DNA of 64,000 nt from JAIBDK01 sp965261915. Lineage in GTDB: Bacteria > Pseudomonadota > Gammaproteobacteria > Arenicellales > Poriferihabitantaceae. The position numbers and the translations under genes were made by a program. The stretch covers positions 93,022 to 157,021 of the forward strand of contig CBDHDW010000004.1 in assembly GCA_965261915.1 (NCBI GenBank). Reading direction: 5' to 3'. Below are positions 35,490 to 43,460 of the stretch, piece by piece. Within the stretch, counting starts at the first letter, position 1. Each line of letters opens with the position of its first letter. Under the pieces are notes generated by a model. The model made no database searches, had not been told where the DNA came from, and was given only the letters and a program-made list of their open reading frames with translations.

Positions 35490-35933
35490 ATGAAAAACAG
35501 TGAAACTGTTGCAAACAAGTTTGTTGAGCTTGCTGCGCTAGCAGATGAGTCCCTTACACCTATGCAGATTCTAAAATTAACTTATATTGCTCATGGATGG
35601 ATGCTTGGATTATACAAGAGACCTTTAATTAAAGATGAAGTTCAGGCTTGGCAGTATGGCCCTGTAATTTCTACTTTATACAACAAACTTCGAAACTATC
35701 GAAGTGCACCAGTCTTACGTATAGTCCCCTATGGAGACGAAACTCTCGATGAAAAGGAGGCCAATATAGTCAAACAAGTTTATGATAAATATGGCCATCT
35801 TAGCGGGCCAGCCCTATCAAGGCTAACACATGCAAAGGATACCCCTTGGGATTTGATTTACGAAAAGGGTAGTTTCGGCTTGGTCATATCAAATGACCTA
35901 ATAGAAGATCATTACGCGAGCATGTCTAATTGA
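35490..35933 (+). CDS. Panacea-domain (DUF4065) protein, putative antitoxin
   Basis: A 147-residue protein of the SocA/Panacea group: VANKFVELAALADESLTPMQ, LTYIAHGWMLGLYKRPLIKD, then VQAWQYGPVISTLYNKLRNY and SGPALSRLTHAKDTPWD. AWQYGPV is the defining motif. Panacea domains neutralise many unrelated toxins, usually encoded next door (PanAT systems). Here the adjoining overlapping gene encodes a small membrane protein. A GGAGAG ribosome site precedes the start (35474-35479). Confidence 0.85.
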   Translation: MKNSETVANKFVELAALADESLTPMQILKLTYIAHGWMLGLYKRPLIKDEVQAWQYGPVISTLYNKLRNYRSAPVLRIVPYGDETLDEKEANIVKQVYDKYGHLSGPALSRLTHAKDTPWDLIYEKGSFGLVISNDLIEDHYASMSN

Positions 35934-36322
35934 GTGAAGATGATGATATTAATAAGAAAATTCCAGATCAAACCCCTGATATGGATGCCGCAAGGGGTCG
36001 TCGAGACAAGCGGGGTACCGCAGAATCCAAGCAACTCTCAAGTGGAAAATCTGCAAACGAAATAAAAACTGAGGCAGAGCAGGCAGAAGCTGATAGAACT
36101 GAAAAGTTCCGCAATCATTTTGAGTGTCTAGCTATAATAACGTTATACATTGTTTGGGTAAGTATTGTTATTGTTGGACTCACTTGGCTCTATCACCTAA
36201 TTGCTCCGCCCTGCTGGCCCAGACTGCCAGATGAGCAGGTTGGTAATATTCAAGCAATTGTTACGGGTGGTATTATTGCTGGAATTGCTGGTGGACATAT
36301 GAAAAAACGTTTAAACCAATAA
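35930..36322 (+). CDS. Small membrane protein, candidate Panacea-paired toxin
   Basis: A 130-residue protein read from TTG 35930, which overlaps the stop of the Panacea gene. Residues 1-60 are charged and hydrophilic (KRGTAESKQLSSGKSANEIK), then one strong membrane segment (CLAIITLYIVWVSIVIVGLT) and a glycine-rich second one (AIVTGGIIAGIAGG) before a basic end MKKRLNQ. Membrane-active toxins are among the known Panacea partners, so a toxin role is plausible but inferred. It could instead be an immunity or anchoring protein. Confidence 0.6.
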   Translation: MSEDDDINKKIPDQTPDMDAARGRRDKRGTAESKQLSSGKSANEIKTEAEQAEADRTEKFRNHFECLAIITLYIVWVSIVIVGLTWLYHLIAPPCWPRLPDEQVGNIQAIVTGGIIAGIAGGHMKKRLNQ

Positions 36323-36664
36323 CCACAACCCACCCTCACTAGCCCAAGCCCCACGCTTTACCCCACCTGACAAAGCCACATGCACTGACATGCGAAGCCC
36401 TTCATGGCTAACACCTTTGGCTTTCCCAACATAAGCAACAACCTCTGGCCCCGCCTTAGGCCCATCACGCAATGCCTTTGCAATGTATCGGGATAACTCA
36501 CCACGCTTAAACACGCGCGGCCTGTACTGCCTGATAAGCTGATTGTCTGGGTTATAGCCCTTTTGCAGTAGCAGGGCGTTGATATGCTCAAGCCCCGCCT
36601 GATCGCCTCGTATGGCTTCTAGGCGCATGTGCAATAACATACTTATAATGGAACTATCTTTCAT
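36311..36664 (-). CDS. Small winged-helix-like protein (IS1595 cargo)
   Basis: A 117-residue protein converging with the membrane protein gene, overlapping its last 12 bases. The segment LSRYIAKALRDGPKAGPEVV with KAKGVSHEGLRMSVHVALS has the spacing of a DNA-binding winged helix. The rest (MLLHMRLEAIRGDQAGLEHI) is helical. Family not recognised. It may regulate the element's cargo. Confidence 0.5.
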   Translation of the reverse strand: MKDSSIISMLLHMRLEAIRGDQAGLEHINALLLQKGYNPDNQLIRQYRPRVFKRGELSRYIAKALRDGPKAGPEVVAYVGKAKGVSHEGLRMSVHVALSGGVKRGAWASEGGLWLLV

Positions 36665-36732
36665 GGTGGTAATTTACTTGATTAACACCGCAAAAGCGTC
36701 AGGAAACTTGGTGCGTTTGCTACATAAGGCCG

Positions 36733-37233
36733 TAGCAATGCGACCAGCCTGCGTGCAGATGTGGCCAGTCGGGGACCAGACGAGGTGAGTGGCTCGCTGG
36801 CGCAGATCGAGGAGGTGTTAGCAACGCTGCGGGACGGGCTGGAGCTTGACTGGATCGAGATCGAGGGTGCGGACGGGTTTGCCACATTCCGGGCATTGCC
36901 TGAGGGATCCCGCGCGGATCTTCTGGCCTATGCGGTGGCGCAGACGCTGGAACCGAAGCTGGTCACGGAGTTGCGCGATCCGGTGCGCGAGACGGTCGAG
37001 ATCGCGGTTCTGCCCAACCTGCGCGCTGTCTGGACGCTCGACGCGGCGTTCCTGAAGCGTCTGGCCAAATCAGACCTGCTGGAAATCCTGCGTGATATGG
37101 ATATGCGCACCGAGGCGCAGACCTACCAAAAGGCGAAGAAGACAGGGCTTGTGAGCTATATGGTCAAGTTGTTTGCCGAACCCTTTGCCACGCTGACCGA
37201 TCGCCAACGTCAGGCCGTCAACAGCTGGTGTCC
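36733..37233 (+). pseudogene. ParB-family protein, C-terminal part
   Basis: Continues the frame broken at 33184: ATSLRADVASRGPDEVSG, LELDWIEIEGADGFATFRAL, PEGSRADLLAYAVAQTLEPK and the ending RQAVNSWCPSVM. The family normally ends within about 30 residues of this point; here the frame instead runs on into the N-terminal piece of a helicase, so the original 3' end was deleted. Confidence 0.78.
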
Positions 37234-37474
37234 GTCGGTGATGATGGCCGCGCTGCCAACGGAAACCCGCCGTTCCGAGCGTCAGGTGCAATTGCAACAA
37301 TTCTCAACCCCGCTGGATCTGGCGTTTATCGTGGCCATGGCAGCGCGGATCACAAAGGCGGATGTGGTGCTGGACCCGCGCCTTCATGGCGGGCGAAAAA
37401 GCCATCCTGATTTTCTCGGATGCAGGTGGCACCGGACGCTCCTACCATGCGGCAGCTGGCGGGTCATCCACTGT

Positions 37475-37565
37475 GGGGTCATCCACTGCCTCGGCAGGGC
37501 TTGCTTGCAAGCGCCGTCGGACTGGCAGGGCCAAACTGGCCCGAGAAGTCGAGAGAGGGGCAGAC
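37475..37565. repeat. Palindromic elements inside the helicase pseudogene
   Basis: CTGCCTCGGCAGGGCTTGCT with TTGCAAGC resembles the element at 41640-41693. It is followed directly by GGCAGGGCCAAACTGGCC and CGAGAAGTCGAGAG of the TTTCTCGGGC family. Two element types are thus adjacent or nested. Confidence 0.6.
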
Positions 37566-38900
37566 GGGTCATCAGCCGGGGCCACAACCCCGAAACGGCG
37601 GCGGCATTATCTCATGGAACCGGGCTGGCGGGCGGATGCGGCGATCCAGGGGCTGGGGCGCACCCATAGGGCGGCGCAGGTCTCGGCGCCGCATTTCCGG
37701 GTTTGCACGACGGATGTGCACGGCGAAAAACGCTTTACCTCGACCATTGCGCGGCGGCTCGATACATTAGGCGCGCTCACCAAAGGCCAGCGCGAAACTG
37801 CCTCGCAGGGCATGTTCCGGGCCAGTGACAATCTGGAAAGCCCGATTGCGCGGGCCTGCCTGCGCAGTCTCTACAGCGATATTGTGCGCGGCGAGGCCGT
37901 GAACCCACGGAACGGCGATACGCTGACCTATGAGACATTCTGCGACTGGACGGGATTGAGGCTGGTCACACGCGAGGGCGCGCTGTTGGAAGAACTGCCG
38001 CCAATCCAGCGGTTTCTCAACCGGGTGCTGGCCTTGCCGATTGCGCTGCAGAATGCGGTGTTCTCTGCACTGATGGAAAAGATCAATCTGGCTTTAGCCC
38101 GCGCACGCGATGCGGGGCGGCTGGATGTCGGGCTTGAAACCTTGCGCGGCGACCGGATTACGGCGGGCGCGGCACAGGAATTGCGCTGTTGCGAGACCAC
38201 AGGAGCCATCACATCGCTGGTGCCGGTCAAGGTGGAACAGCGCCGGAGCTATCTTTCTGCGGCGGCGGTACTGGAGCAGCATCCATCGCTGACACCGATG
38301 CAGAATACCGCCAGTGGCGCGGTGGCACTGGTCAGCCCGCGCCCGCGTCAGGTGTTTGACGAGGCGGGCGGGGTTGGCTTTGAACGGCGCATTATTCGTC
38401 CGACGGGCAGCGGGTTTATCGAAGAGCAGCAACTCACCCGCTCCAACTGGGAAGATGTGGACAGCGCGGCATTCCGTAAGCTCTGGGATGCGCAGGTGGC
38501 GGAGTTGCCCGAGATGGAAGTCACCGAGCTGCATCTGCTGACCGGGCTGATCCTGCCGATCTGGAAGCAGATCCCGGGGCAGAACACCCGGATTTACCGC
38601 GTGCAGCCCGAAAGCGGCCCGGCGTTGCTGGGGCGCGCACTTGATGCCGGTCAGGCGGCGGTTTTGCGCGGGCGGTTCATGGATCTGGCGGTGGCGACGC
38701 CGGAAGAGATGCTTGCCGTGGTGATTAGCACGGACCGGGCGGTGGAGCTCGGCGCGGGTCTCAGCCTGAAACAACGCCGTGTGGCGGGGTAAAAACGGCT
38801 GGAACTGACAGGGGCAGGGACAGCAGAAATGGCCTGGCTGAAATCTTTGGGCTGCTTTACCGAAATCCACCAGTACCAGCTGCGGCTGTTTGTGCCGATG

Positions 38901-38945
38901 GATGACCCGGCAGCCGATGACCCGGCAGCCGATGACCCGGTTTCC
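38901..38945 (+). repeat. Three 15-bp tandem repeats
   Basis: Unit GATGACCCGGCAGCC, third copy ending TTTCC. It encodes DDPAA repeats in the helicase tail and keeps the frame. Confidence 0.85.
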
Positions 38946-39036
38946 GATGAGAATGCGGCGCTGCGGATTGTGACCGAAATCGTGGCCCGGCAGGCTTGAG
39001 CCGGGTCATGGGTCGGGGCAGCACGGTCTTTTTTCT

Positions 39037-39315
39037 TCAGCAATCTCCTCTTCTGGCCGGACGCGCGGTCACGCCCGGCTCGACAGGGTCGATTATGACA
39101 ACGGGACTGGCCTCACCGCAGTGCCGGCAGTGTATTCCGGCCTGGAAACAGCCGATGGTGGTGGCGCTGCCAAGCTGTTTGATCAGGTCGGAAACGCGCA
39201 GGGTGGCACGGCGGCAGCAGGCAGTTTCTCGGGCCAGTTGGCCCTGTCAACCAGCGGGGCACTCCAGGCGCAGATCGCCACCAGGCAGGTCGCGGAGCTG
39301 TGTATCGGGGGTCAT
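39037..39315 (-). pseudogene. Small CxxC protein, copy A, with palindromic insert
   Basis: From ATG 39315: MTPDTQLRDLPGGDLRLEC, then palindromic-element sequence with stops, then VSDLIKQLGSATTIGCFQAG with IHCRHCGEASP in a shifted frame, ending at TGA 39037-39039. Copy B at 42990-43312 has the same organisation. The start overlaps the stop of the next zinc-ribbon gene (ATGA). Likely a two-CxxC zinc ribbon before the insertion. Confidence 0.6.
39220..39263. repeat. Palindromic element
   Basis: GGCAGTTTCTCGGGCCAGTT followed by GGCCCTGTCAACCAGCGGGG. Almost identical to 43217-43258. It splits CxxC gene copy A. Confidence 0.65.
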
Positions 39316-39530
39316 TGATGCACCACCGTGTCAAGATGAATATCGAATTGTCTGGAGCCGTTGCATTTGCGGCACCGGATTCTGGCAATCACATCGCTGA
39401 CTGCCGCGCCATGGCCAAGCCTGTGTATCAACTCCTGAACCGGAAATTTGGCGCTGTGTCCGCAATCGCGGCATTGGATCGCGAGGCTGTGGCTGGAAAT
39501 CATTGTCAGCAGTGTGCCGTGTTTTATCAT
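39312..39530 (-). CDS. Two-CxxC zinc-ribbon protein
   Basis: A 72-residue protein (start ATG 39530; 39563 and 39506 are alternatives). IQCRDCGHSAKFPVQELIHR followed by IARIRCRKCNGSRQF supplies two CxxC pairs expected to bind zinc. The same plan is in the gene at 44239-44526. It overlaps the start of the broken CxxC gene by four bases. Role unknown; such proteins are common on alphaproteobacterial plasmids. Confidence 0.65.
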   Translation of the reverse strand: MIKHGTLLTMISSHSLAIQCRDCGHSAKFPVQELIHRLGHGAAVSDVIARIRCRKCNGSRQFDIHLDTVVHQ

Positions 39531-39670
39531 CTGCCTTCCGTGCCCTTTCTGCCGCGCATTCAAAGAAAAAGAAATCTTCCCGGGAGTGTGTTTTCAACCG
39601 GTTTCAGGAGGCCAGAATGGCAAAGTCACAACAGAAATTCAACATCTATCAACATGTCACCGATACAATC

Positions 39671-39712
39671 CTTGCAGAACTGGCCTTGCAGAACTGGCCT
39701 TGCAGAACTGGA
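39671..39712 (+). repeat. Three 14-bp tandem repeats, frame-breaking
   Basis: CTTGCAGAACTGGC repeated (three copies of CAGAACTGG). Since 28 extra bases is not a multiple of three, the ArdC frame is lost here. Confidence 0.8.
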
Positions 39713-39801
39713 GGCCGGCACCGTGCCGTGGCGCAAGCCCTGGAGTGGCGGTGGCGGTCTCTCGATACCGGTGCGCGCCACTGGCGAGAGTTATCGCGGC
39801 A

Positions 39802-39920
39802 TTAGAGCGTGTTGCGCTTAATCGGTTCTGCTGTGGGTATGGCACGCGATAGGATACACCATATCTGTCCAGCATGTTGCGAAACGCTTGTTGAATTCAA
39901 TTTGGTGCAACACGCTCTAA
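39802..39920. mobile_element. MITE with GAGCGTGTTGC ends, TA target
   Basis: Ends TTAGAGCGTGTTGCGCTTA and GGTGCAACACGCTCTAA are inverted. Removing it with one TA restores GGC ATT AAT GTG (G-I-N-V) in the ArdC gene, so the target is TA, as for IS630/Tc1-type transposases. No coding capacity. Confidence 0.78.
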
Positions 39921-40218
39921 TGTGCTGATGCTGTGGTGTGCGGCGTAGATGCGGGGCACTGTATCGCCGATGTGGATGACCTATGTGCAGGCGCAAAAGC
40001 TTGGCGGGCAGGTGCGCAAGGGCGAGAAATCCGCAACAGTCGTAAAATTTGGCAAAATGGTGAAAGACGGCGAGACCGATCCGGTGACAGGGGCGGCAGG
40101 GGATGATCGCCGCATTCCCTATGCGCGCGCCTACCGCGTGTTCAACGTCGAGCAGATCGACGGGCTGGATGCAGACTGCATTGCGCCGCCGGAACCACCG
40201 CGTGATTTTGGTACAAAG

Positions 40219-40263
40219 AATGACCTGGCTGCCAATGACCTGGCTGCCAATGACCTGGCCGGT
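40219..40263 (+). repeat. Three 15-bp tandem repeats
   Basis: Unit AATGACCTGGCTGCC encoding NDLAA, inside the ArdC-like pseudogene linker; frame preserved. Confidence 0.85.
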
Positions 40264-40935
40264 GACCCGGTGCTGGATGCCTGGTTTGCCAGCCTGGGCG
40301 TGCCGATCAAGCACAGTCCGGAGCCACAGGCGTATTACGCGCCGGCGCGGGATCGTATCCATATGCCGCCGGTCCAGACATTCGAAAGCCTGCATCGGTA
40401 TTTTCATGTTTTAGCCCATGAACATGCTCACGCGACAAAGCATTCCAGTCGGCTCGACCGCCACCACAGCGGTAAAACCAGGGTGCAGCGTTACGCACAG
40501 GAAGAGATTGTCGCGGATCTCGCCGGGGTGATGGTTTGTGCGCGGCTCGGAATTACGCCCTCGTTTGATCAGAGCGCGGCCTACCTTCAGCACTGGGTTG
40601 ATGTGTTGAAAACCGACCACCGGGCTATTGTCAAAGCCGCAAGCATGGCACAGGCCGCCGCTGACTGGATGTTTGATGCGGCTGGTGAGTGTCCACCCCG
40701 GATAGAAGAGATTGAACCGCCCCTTGTCGAACCCGCATGGCGGAGCCGTGGCAGGGGGTGCCAGGGATCAAGGTTGCCTGATCACAAAGAGTGCTGCCCC
40801 GGACGCAAGGCTTGAAAGCAAAAGAGTGCTTTTTGAATTTTTGTCCCTAATGGGGGCAAGAAAGAACCGACAGTCGTACAATCCAGAGATGGGTGGCGCC
40901 TGTCATCTCAACTCAAAACATAGGAGATTACAAAC

Positions 40936-41271
40936 ATGTATACCGGAACACTGACAAAAATGGATGCGGACGATGCTTTTGCTGGCGAGATTGCCTCGCT
41001 GGACTTCGACTTTAACTTCACCATGGTGCCAAACGCATTCAAGGCGAATGACAAACATCCAGATTACGTTATCGAAGGCCGCTCCCCACGTGGACGCCTC
41101 GTGCGCATCGGATCGGGCTGGGCCGCCAAAAGCCGGGCTGGCAATGAATATTATTCGCTGGCGTTCAATCTGCCGGGTCAGGCCGCGGTGCGGGTGAACG
41201 CAGTGATCGACGACGACGCCAGCAAGGGCGAATATCGCATCATTCCGATGATCACTGCGGTCGCAGCCTGA
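40936..41271 (+). CDS. DUF736 protein
   Basis: A 111-residue protein, MYTGTLTKMDADDAFAGEIA then KANDKHPDYVIEGRSPRGRL, GSGWAAKSRAGNEYYSLAF and a beta-rich end. It is the DUF736 family, small abundant proteins of alphaproteobacterial plasmids and integrative elements; role unproven, nucleic-acid binding suspected. A GGAGA ribosome site lies at 40922-40926. It seems intact, unlike the second copy at 48814. Confidence 0.85.
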   Translation: MYTGTLTKMDADDAFAGEIASLDFDFNFTMVPNAFKANDKHPDYVIEGRSPRGRLVRIGSGWAAKSRAGNEYYSLAFNLPGQAAVRVNAVIDDDASKGEYRIIPMITAVAA

Positions 41272-41310
41272 CAGGATGGGCGGCGCGATGTGACCAGCGC
41301 CGCCCGTTAA

Positions 41311-41354
41311 AGTTGAACGACTTTTCTTTGAGACCAAAATTAAGTCGTTCAACT
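41311..41354. repeat. Short inverted repeat element, AGTTGAACGACTT ends
   Basis: Perfect 13-bp inverted ends (AGTTGAACGACTT and AAGTCGTTCAACT) around 18 bases. Larger relatives are at 42811-42923 and 52798-52973. Confidence 0.75.
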
Positions 41355-41378
41355 ATTTGAACACTCCATTCCCTGAGC

Positions 41379-41412
41379 AGCGTCCCGCTCGAAAGTGCGA
41401 GGACGCTTTTTT
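41379..41412 (+). terminator. Intrinsic terminator
   Basis: AGCGTCCCGC pairs with GCGAGGACGCT and is followed by TTTTTT. It ends the DUF736 transcript. Confidence 0.65.
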
Positions 41413-41456
41413 ATGGGTGATCCCGATGGGGGATTGTTGAATGAAAGGAAATCACC

Positions 41457-41870
41457 ATGTCGAAACCCGATAAAACCGTCCATATGAAACGCCTGGACGA
41501 CAAGCGCTGCCGTGAGTTGCAAGTGTATTACGATGCTGGCGGACAGAACGTCTGGAATGGTCGCCCAAAGCCGAAAGGCATTTATTTTGCATCCCACTGC
41601 TTTGAGCAGGCCGAAGGATCCACGACGCGCAGATGGCAGAGCGGACCCGCTGCCTCGGCAGGGCTTGTTTACAAGCCCAAGAGAGGGAAGGGCGATGGCT
41701 ATATTCTGGTTGTGCCGCTGGAACGCTACAGTGCCAAACAGCTGCGGCTTGTGCGGGGGCGTGTCGAAGCGAACGCTGCCATGATCCACGGTATTCTGGA
41801 TCGCGGGGACCGGCTTGATGCCCTCGTTGCGATCCTGCGTGGCACCATGGAAATCATTGCCGTCGCGTAA
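41457..41870 (+). CDS. Unknown plasmid protein with in-frame palindromic insert
   Basis: A 137-residue basic protein: MSKPDKTVHMKRLDDKRCRE, LQVYYDAGGQNVWNGRPKPK, then after a foreign-looking SGPAASAGLVYKPKRGKGDG segment, the helical end YSAKQLRLVRGRVEANAAMI. The segment is encoded by the palindromic element at 41640-41693 and keeps the frame. Ribosome site GAAAGG at 41441-41446. I do not know the family. Confidence 0.6.
   Translation: MSKPDKTVHMKRLDDKRCRELQVYYDAGGQNVWNGRPKPKGIYFASHCFEQAEGSTTRRWQSGPAASAGLVYKPKRGKGDGYILVVPLERYSAKQLRLVRGRVEANAAMIHGILDRGDRLDALVAILRGTMEIIAVA
41640..41693. repeat. Palindromic element inside a coding region (in frame)
   Basis: Contains CTGCCTCGGCAGGGCTTGTT, TACAAGCCC and AGAGAGGGAAGGGCG. 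It adds about 18 codons to the gene at 41457-41870 without a stop. Related to 16563-16617 (reverse) and 37480-37515. Confidence 0.65.
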
Positions 41871-41955
41871 TCTCCACCTTTGGCCGCCCGCGTGCCGGGG
41901 TTTTCTGATGCGCGGACTGCTCTCACCTTCAAACTTGAAATCCAAGGAAAATATC

Positions 41956-42771
41956 ATGACCACTCCCGCTTTGGCTGAAAAACCTGCCACTTCTGAAAAA
42001 CCACAACCTTTGCCCAAGGTCAGCTTCACATTCATATCGGATCCCGGGCACAGCTGGTTGATCCTCTCCCCTGCCTGGCTCGATGCTGTTGGCCTGACGC
42101 TCGCAGATATATCGACCTGTAGCTATCAGTGCGCCGATGGCATTCTGGCACTCGAAGAAGATTGCGATGCACCTGCGTTTATCAAGGCCTTCGAGGCGCG
42201 TTTTGGCGCGTGTTGTGATCTGCTTGAAGCCCATCATGACGTGACAGAAATCCGCAACTGGCCGTGTATATCACACGCCATCTCGGCATCTCCGTGTCGG
42301 GAGGTCCCTGCCGTAATCGCACGAGAGAACACCGCAGACCTCAAAATCGCATTAAGCGATCTGCACCGGCTGGAGCATTTATCGGAATCCATGTGTGGTG
42401 CCGATATCATGGAGTATCTCGAAGGTCCGATTGCTTTGCTCGATCAGGTTGCCGGTTGTGGCCGTACCGCCGACGTGATCACCTACGAGATCCAGCGCTT
42501 CCCGATGATTGCAGACGGCGAGGATGGCTATACGCTGTTTGATGCGGTCCATCACGCAGGCCAGACCTGGGCGTTCATCGATGTCACGGTCACAAAACGG
42601 GTCAATGACTGCCTGGTGGACGAGGTCGCGAGTGTGGACTGCATCCCGCGTATTGATGCGTCCGACGCGGTGATGAAAGCTTTTGCCAGCGCATTTCCGA
42701 TGGCCACAACCGAGGATCATCTGGATGCTGTGGCGCATTTAGGCCCAAACAGCGTGGCTGGCGCCGCATAA
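41956..42771 (+). CDS. Unknown plasmid protein
   Basis: A 271-residue acidic protein from ATG 41956 (ribosome site CAAGGAA). Residues 20-95 (VSFTFISDPGHSWLILSPAW, then LTLADISTCSYQCADGILAL and AFIKAFEARFGA) resemble a small conserved plasmid domain I have seen without a function. The C-terminal 170 residues (DLHRLEHLSESMCGADIMEY, TYEIQRFPMIADGEDGYTLF) look like a separate domain, so it may be a fusion. A MITE follows its stop. Confidence 0.55.
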   Translation: MTTPALAEKPATSEKPQPLPKVSFTFISDPGHSWLILSPAWLDAVGLTLADISTCSYQCADGILALEEDCDAPAFIKAFEARFGACCDLLEAHHDVTEIRNWPCISHAISASPCREVPAVIARENTADLKIALSDLHRLEHLSESMCGADIMEYLEGPIALLDQVAGCGRTADVITYEIQRFPMIADGEDGYTLFDAVHHAGQTWAFIDVTVTKRVNDCLVDEVASVDCIPRIDASDAVMKAFASAFPMATTEDHLDAVAHLGPNSVAGAA

Positions 42772-42810
42772 CGCCTGCATGGAAACGAAGGGCATCGAAA
42801 CTGCGGATAA

Positions 42811-42923
42811 AGTTGCGCGACTTTTCTTTGATATCGTATCTCCTGCGCTTTTTCAGAGACCGCATATGCATCAGCTTGTGCATTCCGGGAAAGCGCGGGA
42901 GGCTAAACTTAAGTCGTTCAGCT
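42811..42923. repeat. Inverted repeat element, AGTTGCGCGACTT ends
   Basis: Ends AGTTGCGCGACTTTTCTTTG and TTAAGTCGTTCAGCT; interior includes CAGAGACCGCATATGCA and TTGTGCATTCCGGGAAAGC, both repeated in the copy at 52798-52973. Confidence 0.75.
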
Positions 42924-42949
42924 CTGGCATGCCGCCGCAGGATCATCCT

Positions 42950-43312
42950 TCCATTTTGGCAACTGGATTGTTCTCTTGTGCGGGAACGGTCCTTTCGGGC
43001 TGACGGGTTTCCAGGGGCAGACATAGGTCGCCCTGCCCCGTAGGACTGACAGATACCGTAATGGGGCTTGGCCTCGCCGCAGTGCCGGCAGCGTATTCCA
43101 GCTTGAAAATAGCCAAGCGTGATGGCACTTCCAAGCTGTTTGATCAGGTCGGAAAACCGTTGGGTTGGCAGGGCATGACATGCCCGAGAAACCAGCACGG
43201 TGGCACTGTGTTGGCAGGCAGTTTCTCGGGCCAGTTGGCCCTGTCAACCAGCGGGGTACTCAAGGCGTAGATCGCAATCAGGAAAGGCTCTGATCTGTGT
43301 ATCGGGGGTCAT
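42950..43312 (-). pseudogene. Small CxxC protein, copy B, with palindromic inserts
   Basis: From ATG 43312: MTPDTQIRAFPDCDLRLEY, then about 105 bases of two palindromic elements, then RFSDLIKQLGSAITLGYFQA with GIRCRHCGEAKPHYG. The frame then runs on through unrelated sequence and the MITE, so the 3' end is not original. It parallels copy A at 39037-39315. Confidence 0.6.
43158..43258. repeat. Two palindromic elements in tandem
   Basis: First GTTGGCAGGGCATGACATGC with CCGAGAAACC (43158-43192), then GGCAGTTTCTCGGGCCAGTT and GGCCCTGTCAACCAGCGGGG (43217-43258). Both lie in the CxxC gene copy B. Confidence 0.65.
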
Positions 43313-43370
43313 TGTTTTGCCGCTCCGTGAGGGGTGTCGTTCAGGATGTGTGCAACATCAACATGGCACA

Positions 43371-43403
43371 AAAAACGCCGCAAGTAATGCTTACGGCGTT
43401 TTT
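43371..43403. terminator. Terminator downstream of phasin gene
   Basis: AAAAACGCCG and CGGCGTTTTT pair, with an inner AAG/CTT, around a short loop. On the minus strand it lies 58 bases beyond the phasin stop and ends in a T run. Confidence 0.8.
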
Positions 43404-43460
43404 CTAAAGTCACGGATGCACAGCTTCACTTGTTTTGTGTGGCTACGCGTTGCGTTTGCT

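Larger units (their letters stand above)
33185..36732 (+). mobile_element. IS1595-type element with cargo, inserted in parB
   Basis: Inverted ends CCTATGTAGCAAACGCACCA (33188 onward) and, on the minus strand from the right, CTTATGTAGCAAACGCACCA. TAGCAATGCG is duplicated on both sides (33175-33184, 36733-36742). Joining the flanks through one copy restores the parB frame as GDWNYSNATSLRADVASRGP. The 3548-bp unit carries a membrane protein gene, an IS200 insertion, a truncated transposase, a Panacea-domain gene, a small membrane protein gene and a winged-helix-like gene. Cargo-carrying subgroups are known in the IS1595 family. Confidence 0.85.
37234..38999 (+). pseudogene. Strawberry-notch-like helicase/methylase, decayed
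   Basis: The N-terminal piece RSERQVQLQQFSTPLDLAFI with MAARITKADVVLDP is the start of the methylase-helicase proteins of alphaproteobacterial plasmids. The frame then jumps, with a large internal deletion near 37375, to the helicase C-terminal half (ILIFSDAGGTGRSYHA, later MEPGWRADAAIQGLGRTHRA). Two palindromic elements interrupt it at 37450-37570. The rest reads to a TAA at 38790-38792 and continues in frame to 38999 (AWLKSLGCFTEIHQYQLRLF). A tandem repeat lies at 38901-38945. The full protein is usually over 1300 residues. Confidence 0.75.
39617..40815 (+). pseudogene. ArdC-like antirestriction protein, broken three ways
   Basis: The start MAKSQQKFNIYQHVTDTILA and EAGTVPWRKPWSGGGGLSIP, then GESYRGI, belongs to the ArdC N-terminal ssDNA-binding domain. 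It is damaged by an extra 28 bases of tandem repeat (39671-39710), a 119-bp MITE (39802-39920) after RGI and a TAG (about 39946) after LMLWCAA. Downstream MWMTYVQAQKLGGQVRKGEK and the metallopeptidase motif HVLAHEHAHATKHSSRLDR (HExxH form) remain to 40815. The C terminus is extended by unrelated sequence. An intact relative is at 49486-50361. Confidence 0.82.
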
